This document shows, one piece after another, positions 8,611 through 14,541 of a DNA stretch of 14,541 nt. The stretch is taken from the NCBI GenBank assembly GCA_001953115.1, contig LSSL01004097.1, positions 1 to 14,541 on the forward strand. The letters are read 5' to 3'. Each line of letters opens with the position of its first letter. Position 1 is the first letter of the stretch. This stretch comes from Smittium mucronatum. Taxonomy: Eukaryota; Kickxellomycota; Harpellomycetes; Harpellales; Legeriomycetaceae. The notes below the pieces were generated by a model. It was not told the DNA's origin, did no database searches, and saw only the letters and a list, made by a program, of their open reading frames with translations. The position numbers and the translations under genes were made by a program.

Positions 8611-10560
8611 ACCGATTTTCCGCTTGCCGAATCTGGGACAATCTCTGATGCTGTTATCGGGATTGGATTGGCTACCGAAATCCGAATTAGGTCGGGATAC
8701 CATGTTGCAGACTTCCACCAGGGTGTGACTGGGGTCACTTTAGACTTCTCCCTGCAGAATTTTTGAACTATCTGTTGCATTAGGTTCCACGGAGGACAAG
8801 AATATGGGTTCTTTCATTGGCTCCACGAGTGGCTGAATTCATTCGTCGCCACTGCTGTTTCTGATGTTTTCCAGCTCAAGTAACGTGCAAGCTTCCTTTT
8901 GTTACTGCTGCAAACATGTCTACGTCGTGTGGACCAAATAGACAGTTGATTTTCCGGAACATCGTTTCCGACAGAGAACATTCTGTATGGGGCGTCAGTC
9001 GCGATGGGGAATCTGCTGGGTTCAGAATTGAAGGAAAATACCCCAGTTGTGGTCTGATTGAGGTTTGGGTGGAGTGTTCCCATTAGCTGTTCTGATACTT
9101 TCAGTAGGGCTGCCGATCTTGTCCCACCCTTTTCCTCACGTAAAAAATGGATGCATTATTTTCCGCATAATCCATCATGCTCCTATCCTGGATCTGTGGC
9201 ATCTGTAGGGTATAATTTATTGCCAGCAATTCCTTGAAATTGATTGCTAGCTTCGATTGGGATGAATTCTAACCCCCTTAGTATTGATGTTTCACTATAA
9301 CTATTCCACAATGGTGGTCGCTGGCGTCCGTAAAAACTTCTATCTCGGGATTCTCTGGGAGAAAGCAGCGACAATTCCAGACTTGGAGATGTTCACGCCA
9401 CCACTCTAGATTCTCCTTGGCTGCCCTGATAATTAATATTACTTTGTTACAGCTCTCTGTGTTCGTCAGAATCGAGTTTTTTAGCTCTATAAGCCTTCTG
9501 GTCATAAGTCTTCCCAGAAGAAAGGCTACTGATATCGCCTGAGACTTCCCGATAAAAGAGGCCAGGTTTTAAATGAATGATTCACCCTTGGCTATTAAGT
9601 GCCTCGATTCTTTTCTGAGGCACCTGAACTTGTTTTTTAGAGTCTCTAAACTCACGAAGCGCGATTTTATTTTCATAAAAAGGTGTATAAAAGTTTTTGT
9701 GGGTTCCAATACCAACTTCTTCGGTTGAATCAGGAATACTAGCTTCTTCAACCGCTTTAGAATCAGTCTGGTGTTCTTTTACGACTTCTCCTTCGTGGAA
9801 CCCAAGATTAACAAATCGTCTAAGTAAGAGCTTATAATGATCCCCCGTTGTCTTGACAATCTTAAAACTGGGCGTAGTAAATCCGTGAACACTAATGGAC
9901 TTAGGGAGAGCCCAAAAGAAAGTACCCTGAACTGGTACAACCGGCACCCTCAATTGAACTTGATTATTTTTCGCAAAGATTTTTCTATCAGTATATGGAG
10001 GAATGCATCTGCCAGATTGATACTAGTCATTCAGTCCTTCCTGTGGACCATTTTGCAGACAGTTTTTAGGCTCTCTATTTTGAAGCGTACCTGAAGCAGG
10101 AACTGATTCAGGCGTCTTACATTTAGTACTGAGCGGAGTTCCCCGGAATTCTTGGGAATTTTGAGCATCTGTGAGAAAAATCAGAGTGAGTTGGGCGAAA
10201 CATCCTTTATGGCTCGTTTTGCAGAAATGCAATTATCTCCCTTTCTATCGCGTCCGATTTTGTAACACATCGGGGTCTCAAATTTGACTCTTTTCTGTTC
10301 GATGTCGGTGGCTGAATCTGTAGAGGGATTCGTAAACCCTCTTCTATGATTTTCCTTGTCCAGTCGTCGTTTGTGAGCTTCTCCCAGGCGCTCTGGTAGA
10401 GAAACAACCTCACCTTACTGGTGCCTCTGGCCGCGGCCCCTTTGGTTAAAAGGTCGACCGTGAGTGCTTCCGATATTCTGGGCGTTATCAATAGCTGGAG
10501 CTTCTGGATTGTACTAGTACTTGGGGTCGGTAGTTTGGCTCTCAGGGGGCTGGCTGTATT
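8589..10560 (-). pseudogene. DIRS pol: reverse transcriptase, RNase H and methyltransferase-like domain, degenerate
   Basis: The RT starts in a frame overlapping the gag end (RLFLYQSAWEKLTNDDW, about 10430-10370). It continues with KIPKNSGELRSVLNVRRLN (about 10170-10110), RFKIESLKTVCKMV, motif A as SINLADAFLHI (10016-10018 is Asn AAT where the catalytic Asp belongs), LSFGLSLSPLVFT (about 9925-9880), an intact YLDD box (9815-9826) and LIQPKKLVLEP. RNase H follows with EVFTDASD (about 9318-9341), INFKELLAI, DYAENNAS (Glu where Asp is usual) and NPADSPSR. Then come DVDMFA (about 8909-8926), CPPW (8787-8798, in place of the NPPW/DPPY-like methyltransferase motif) and PWWKSATWYP. Nonsense codons include 10031-10033, 9950-9952, 9779-9781, 9569-9571, 9278-9280, 9269-9271 and 8589-8591. 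Frame changes occur near 10200, 9130, 9090 and 8890. Confidence 0.92.
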
Positions 10561-11285
10561 GTAACCTTTGATAATTATTCCTTCGGTTCTTGTAGCCTCG
10601 ATTGCTTGAAGACTTATCGCTAAACACTGCTTTTTGTATTGCTTGTACCAATGCGACACGTTCAGCAATTTTTTTTTGGTTCAAGAAGTGGGCTGTCTGT
10701 GAACCGAAGAATCTGAGGGGTCTTTACTGGATTTTTTGTAGACTTATAAGCGTCATCCATACGCATTTGAGTGACGTATGTGGCCAAATATGAGAGCAGA
10801 ACACGCATAAGATTTGCAAATTCGATTGCAGCCTCAGGAGTGAGTGAATGCGAGTCTTTTAGAGTACTGTGCACAAAGTAGTCGATTGGCCTTGTAAGGC
10901 CAAAAACTTTGTATTGAATGTCATAAAACTAGCTTCATCCTTTTTTGCTTCTGTAGACAGTCCAATTTCATTGAAGATGGGTGGTTCATAAAACATTCCT
11001 TCGTTTCTTGGGCAGAATGCCAAAAAAATTAAGGCGTTCCAAGTCGGTGATAGGTGACTTGAAGAAGCCTTTTGAAATGGATGGGATGGGGCTGGAAATT
11101 TTTGGGTAAATCCTGATATCCTTGGCTGGATCTCTATAAAAAACGTAGTTATCGATATGATTATCATCAATGACAATATCAATTGCTTGAGGCTGAGCTT
11201 CCATCTGAGTAAAGCGTAAAAGGATTTCTTGAGCCCATCTTAATGATGTTTTGGTGTTTTTTACAATATTTCCATCTTGAGACAT
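10514..11285 (-). pseudogene. DIRS gag-like protein, frameshifted
   Basis: This is the first gene of the element, presumably its structural nucleoprotein. It starts at the ATG at 11283-11285, just inside the 5' ITR, and would end at the TAG at 10514-10516, giving about 257 codons. Homology-style reading needs three frame changes: near 10990 after ILPKKRRN, resuming with YEPPIFNEIGL; near 10872, resuming with HSTLKDSHSLTPEAA; and at the T homopolymer 10669-10677, resuming with AERVALVQAIQKAVF. The C-terminus is basic and Gln/Asn-rich (RGYKNRRNN), suited to nucleic-acid binding. Gag of this group is poorly conserved, so the assignment rests on position and reading-frame continuity. The RT frame overlaps its end. 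One frameshift lies in a homopolymer and could be a sequencing error; the others look real. Confidence 0.75.
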
Positions 11286-11344
11286 AGTAGATTTAACACT
11301 CTTTTTTTTTAGAATAAAAATAGCTAGGTTAAGTACCTTGCGAA

Positions 11345-11540
11345 ATAAAAAATTGTAAAGATTAAGAATAGCAAGTACCTTGGCTATTATACAGATAAAA
11401 TTTTGCTTGAGTTTAAATTTTTTAAACTTATTAGATTAAAATTTATTAGATAAGCAATTTTATCTAGATATAGTTTAAAGTTTGAATATTTGAATATTAA
11501 TAAAAATGGTAACGCATAATTGTATTTTAAATAAATGAAA
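11345..11540. repeat. DIRS 5' inverted terminal repeat (right in the window)
   Basis: Inverted partner of about 7257-7446. The outermost 26 bases (11515-11540) are repeated in inverted form in the ICR at 7545-7570. The element edge is placed near 11550 by the fading of this match. The gag ATG lies about 60 bases inside. As the 5' end of the element it should hold the promoter for genomic transcription, but I see no specific site. Confidence 0.88.
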
Positions 11541-11571
11541 TAAAATAATTAATTAGACTCCAAACTCGTTT

Positions 11572-12856
11572 GAAGATTTTAAAGGCGTTAAAGACTCGAT
11601 ATTGGATATAATTTCAAATAAAAAAAATATTTCCAATTATTTCATGCTTTTTAAAAAGAGTTTCAATAATTTTTTATGATGTTAAAAATCCATTAATAAT
11701 GTTATATTAGGTTTATTTTGTTCTAAGCGTGTTCCATTGAACATTTTAGATTTATTTGAAAATAAATTCCATTTTCAAATAAGAGAAAATTTTTCAACTA
11801 AACACGTTTTATTCAAAATTAATTATTCTCTTCAAATTATCAAATTTATTAACTTTATAATAGGTTATAATGGGTTTTAATTTTTAAATCAAATTGGGTC
11901 AAAAGTTCCAAATCAGAATTTAAAACCCGTTGATTAAATTTTTTTTTAATAAATTTGTGAAAAAAATGATAAGAATAATCGTTTTTGATATTTTCATCTA
12001 GGGTCTAAAAGTCTAATTCTTGTAATTTTATCAAGGAGAATCCAACTAAAAAATAATTTTTTATTTTTAGTGCTTTTTAAATCAAATTTTGTATATAAAA
12101 AATACTTAAGATACTCTGATTTCAATTAAAGGCTTGGAACAATTAAATAGAGTTTTTATAAAAAAATACCCCCCCCCCTTATTTTTTATCAAAAAATGAC
12201 CTTTATCTTTTATTCAGTAATTTATGATGCTATTTATACGAATAAAAATTATGAAAAGATAATAAAAAATGATATAAATTTGTATTTTTTTCCTATTAAA
12301 CAGTTTTGCTTTTAGGTTTCAAATTTCTAGAGAGAACATTTATAAGACTTACGTAGTTGAAATGATTATATTGATGCATCTCTAATATATTATCACTTTA
12401 TTTCTTATTAAAAACAGAAATTTATTTTAATGAATAGGTAAATTTAAACATCTAAGTAAAAAAAAATTAAATTTTATTTTGATAAAAGATGGGATTAATG
12501 TAAGACTTCTTTATTTTTGTTAATTGGAGTTAGTTTTAATAAATTCCATCAAAATTTATATAAAGTCATTAAAAAATTTAAAAAATTGATATTTTGAAGA
12601 AAATAATTCATTTTGAATAAAAAGTGTTTAGTTGAAAATTTTTCTCTTATTTTAAAATGGCATTTATTTTCAAATAAATCTAAACTATTCAATAGAAAAC
12701 GTTTAGAAAAAAAACCTAATATAACATTATTAGTAGATTTTTAACATCATAAAAAGTTATTCAAACGATTTTTAAAATACTTGTAATAATTGGAAATATA
12801 TATTTTTTATTTGAAATTATATCCAATGTCGAGCCTTTAACACTTTTAAAGGCCTC
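11572..12856. mobile_element. Fold-back DNA element with terminal inverted repeats of about 280 bp
   Basis: The left arm (about 11572-11850) is matched in reverse complement by about 12580-12856. Shared landmarks are the end TTTAAA..GTTAAAG.CTCGA.ATTGG, the block ATATAATTTCAAAT, AATAATGTTATATTAGGTTT, and TGAACATTTTAGATTTATTTG against its diverged partner. The central 700 bp has no gene. The left arm holds a perfect 12-bp hairpin (11752-11763 with 11771-11782). A possible 9-10-bp duplication (ACTCGTTTG at 11564-11572; ACTTGCGTTG at 12857-12866) is imperfect and would suit a Mutator-like origin, but that is weak. It starts about 20 bp beyond the DIRS edge. Confidence 0.75.
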
Positions 12857-13180
12857 ACTTGCGTTGTTAACATATTCTATTTATTGATCATAAAGTAAAG
12901 AGACAAACAGTGTGTAAATCCGAAATGTTAAAATAGCACTGAAAACATAATTTATACTCTGATAGATAAAAAAAACTATAATATTAACCAAAAGAAAACA
13001 TTTGATATTTCACAAATTTATTTTATGTATCACGTATTTCTTAATAAGTCAAAAATTTCTTAAAATATAGTACGCAATAAATGAAAGAAACAATTAGAAA
13101 AGAGTTGGGTATATTAATAAAAAAAAATAGCAATTTGTTTATTTACTCCACAAATAAATATATTTATTTACTACAGGTAG
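12857..13180. other. AT-rich intergenic stretch, nothing recognised
   Basis: No coding frame of note and no structured repeat found. Confidence 0.6.
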
Positions 13181-13450
13181 CACTGTATTTACGCGAATGG
13201 TTTTTATTAAAAATATTCGCATAAAGTAAAAATCGAATAAAATAAAAACCTGTTTAAGCGCTATTTCAAGCCAATTTGAAGAAAAATTATATATACACAC
13301 ACACACATATATATATATATATATTGGGGAATTAAATTCGCGAATAGCGAGTCATTCTTTGTTAAGTTCACCAGAATTTTGTAAAAAACTTTCCAAAAAC
13401 ATCGGATAATTCGAAATTATTCGCGAAATATAAAACTCTTTTTAGCAGTG
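13181..13450. repeat. Possible small MITE with CACTG ends and TTCGCGAA motifs
   Basis: CACTG at 13181-13185 faces CAGTG at 13446-13450. Inside each end is an AT-rich stretch followed by a CGCGAAT motif (about 13192-13198; inverted at about 13420-13430), and a further TTCGCGAA palindrome lies near 13338. GCGAAT at 13193-13198 is also inverted at 13215-13220. The arms do not align base for base and no target duplication is convincing, so this may be only a cluster of related palindromes. Confidence 0.35.
13288..13324. repeat. Compound AC/AT dinucleotide microsatellite
   Basis: An AC run (about 13294-13306) passes directly into an uninterrupted AT run (about 13307-13324). It is simple sequence, likely to vary in length between individuals. 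Confidence 0.9.
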
Positions 13451-14268
13451 AATACGACCAAAATTTAAAAAATGGTTGTAAATCAGTTTTTTAGTTTTCG
13501 AAAATTTTTTATATCAGATTTTCTGCTCATAAAAGATTAAATATGAAATAAAACCGCTAATAAAAAGGTTATTCAAAAGTTTAAGAGCTTTTTTATGCAT
13601 TTAAAATTTGCTATACTTATTTAGAGAGAATAAAAAATGTACTAAGGCCAAATTAATGGCAAGCATCCTAATATTATTTCTAACGCATAATAATAATAAT
13701 AACCGCAATATATTTCTTTGAGTGTTTGAGATTTTATAATGAGACATTATAAAATTCTATTTATTTATACCAGAACAATTTCAATATGGTTAAGTTTTTT
13801 GTATTCAACTTTTTTGGCCCAGCTAATTCTGTTTGCGATGAAGATAAATTATTTTTGCGTGATTATGCTGTTTAATCATCTAAACTTCAACATTTAAGAG
13901 TTTTAGTTCACAAGTGTCATTAATTCTTTTAGTATTAGCATATACGTAGTATACGATAATCCAATCATATCCAATATTTATAAGCAAAAAATTTATCACT
14001 CTTTATTCAAAATTTAAACTGTAAAAAACCAGCAGTTTATAATTGAAGACCACTTATGATTTATTTAGATTAGTTCAAAAGAATTCTTATGTCTTTTGGA
14101 TAAATTAGGCGCTCAGTGCAATATCTGAATTTAATTACATCCTCAGCTTTTTTATTGAATAAAAGCACCGTAATCATTAAATACATTATTTTTCAAAAAC
14201 TATGGGAAATTAAGTAATCATTGGATGTAACGATAAAATATGGTTTTACTGGAGTATCAAACGTTTAA
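13451..14268. other. AT-rich intergenic stretch with one hairpin
   Basis: No coding frame is supported. The only structure noted is the perfect hairpin at 13731-13755. Confidence 0.55.
13731..13755. repeat. Perfect 11-bp hairpin with 3-base loop
   Basis: ATTTTATAATG (13731-13741) and CATTATAAAAT (13745-13755) are exact reverse complements around AGA. The arms are almost pure A/T. There is no gene next to it to terminate. Confidence 0.6.
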
Positions 14269-14366
14269 TGAGAAAAACGCGTTTTATTGATAAATCTAAG
14301 CTTTTTTCAACTTGATAAATTTTTTTTTTAAAAAACTAGATTTCCCAAAATAACGCGTTTTTCTCA
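14269..14366. repeat. Inverted repeat of about 38 bp with an ACGCGT core
   Basis: The left arm 14269-14307 begins TGAGAAAAACGCGTT. The right arm 14330-14366 ends with its exact reverse complement. Inward, the arms stay similar with small gaps through AAATCTA and a T/A run. It could be a very short fold-back repeat; the AT-rich interior has no coding capacity. Confidence 0.7.
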
Positions 14367-14541
14367 AAATACTATTTTTTTTGACGCAATAGAATGCATT
14401 AATTGATATGGGCTGAATAATATCAAATTAGAAATATTTATCAAAATCAACAGTATTTACCAAAATAATTATGTATACTTAGTTTCGTTTTTTTTGGAGA
14501 GCTTTTTTCAAAAAATACGATTATTTAGTTCTTAAATTTTT

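Larger units (their letters stand above)
7214..11550 (-). mobile_element. DIRS-type tyrosine-recombinase retrotransposon, nearly complete but decayed (about 4.3 kb)
   Basis: The element is read on the minus strand. In order it has a 5' ITR (about 11345-11540), gag, RT-RNase H-methyltransferase-like region, tyrosine recombinase, an ICR (7501-7570) and a 3' ITR (about 7257-7446) with an outer extension to 7214. Inverted repeats plus an ICR define the DIRS group, as opposed to the split direct repeats of PAT and Ngaro elements. DIRS elements reverse-transcribe to a circle that the recombinase integrates, normally without target duplication; none is seen here. The length is close to that of Dictyostelium DIRS-1. 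All genes carry stops or frameshifts, so this copy cannot move by itself. It is visibly less AT-rich than the surrounding DNA. The outer edges are set by the ICR matches and are accurate to perhaps 10 bp. Confidence 0.92.

Noticed and set aside
9837..10094. Plus-strand frame of 85 codons
   Set aside because: It is the antisense shadow of the DIRS reverse transcriptase around the YLDD box and motif A.
10602..10793. Plus-strand frame of 63 codons
   Set aside because: Antisense shadow of the gag-like region.
7214..11550. LTR retrotransposon of the Gypsy type
   Set aside because: There are no direct LTRs, protease or DDE integrase. Inverted repeats, an ICR and a tyrosine recombinase are present instead.
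12169..12178. Run of ten C (also eight C at 6902-6909)
   Set aside because: Simple homopolymers with no surrounding structure; reported only as possible sequencing-error sites.

Overview
The window is AT-rich intergenic DNA from a eukaryotic nuclear genome, filled with transposable-element remains. I see no host gene that I can defend. The strongest signal is a nearly full-length, decayed DIRS-type (tyrosine-recombinase) retrotransposon on the minus strand, about 7214-11550. It keeps its inverted terminal repeats (ITRs), its internal complementary region (ICR), and recognisable gag, reverse transcriptase (RT)/RNase H/methyltransferase-like and tyrosine recombinase (YR) reading frames. Its RT and recombinase wording resembles DIRS elements I know from early-diverging fungi (Mucoromycota type). 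A compact, very AT-rich fungus is therefore my best guess, but an invertebrate host cannot be excluded.

Layout. 1-1061: AT-rich filler with a slightly GC-richer first 110 bases. 1062-1389: half of a palindromic MITE, interrupted by a 1,474-bp non-autonomous hAT-like element (1390-2863) with CAGAGAGT termini and an imperfect 8-bp target duplication. 2896-3720: filler. About 3721-4225: a second copy of the same MITE, nearly complete, with long imperfect inverted repeats and a 20-bp internal periodicity. 4226-5420: filler, perhaps with very old coding debris. 5421-5586: three identical 52-bp tandem units plus a partial fourth. 5587-7213: filler with one stem-loop. 7214-11550: the DIRS element. 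11572-12856: a fold-back element with terminal inverted repeats of about 280 bp, starting roughly 20 bp beyond the DIRS edge. 12857-14541: filler with a possible small MITE (13181-13450), a compound AC/AT microsatellite, a perfect hairpin and a short inverted repeat near the right end.

The DIRS element reads, in its own 5'-3' direction (decreasing coordinates): 5' ITR, gag, RT-RNase H-methyltransferase-like region, tyrosine recombinase, ICR, 3' ITR with an outer extension. The ICR is the reverse complement of the two element ends placed side by side, as the circular-intermediate model for DIRS-1 predicts. The coding part is dead: at least three frameshifts in gag, many nonsense codons in pol and YR, Asp-to-Asn in RT motif A, and loss of the recombinase Arg in the box-II region. 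Several nonsense codons fall where family members carry Trp, so the lesions look biased towards G-to-A on the coding strand.
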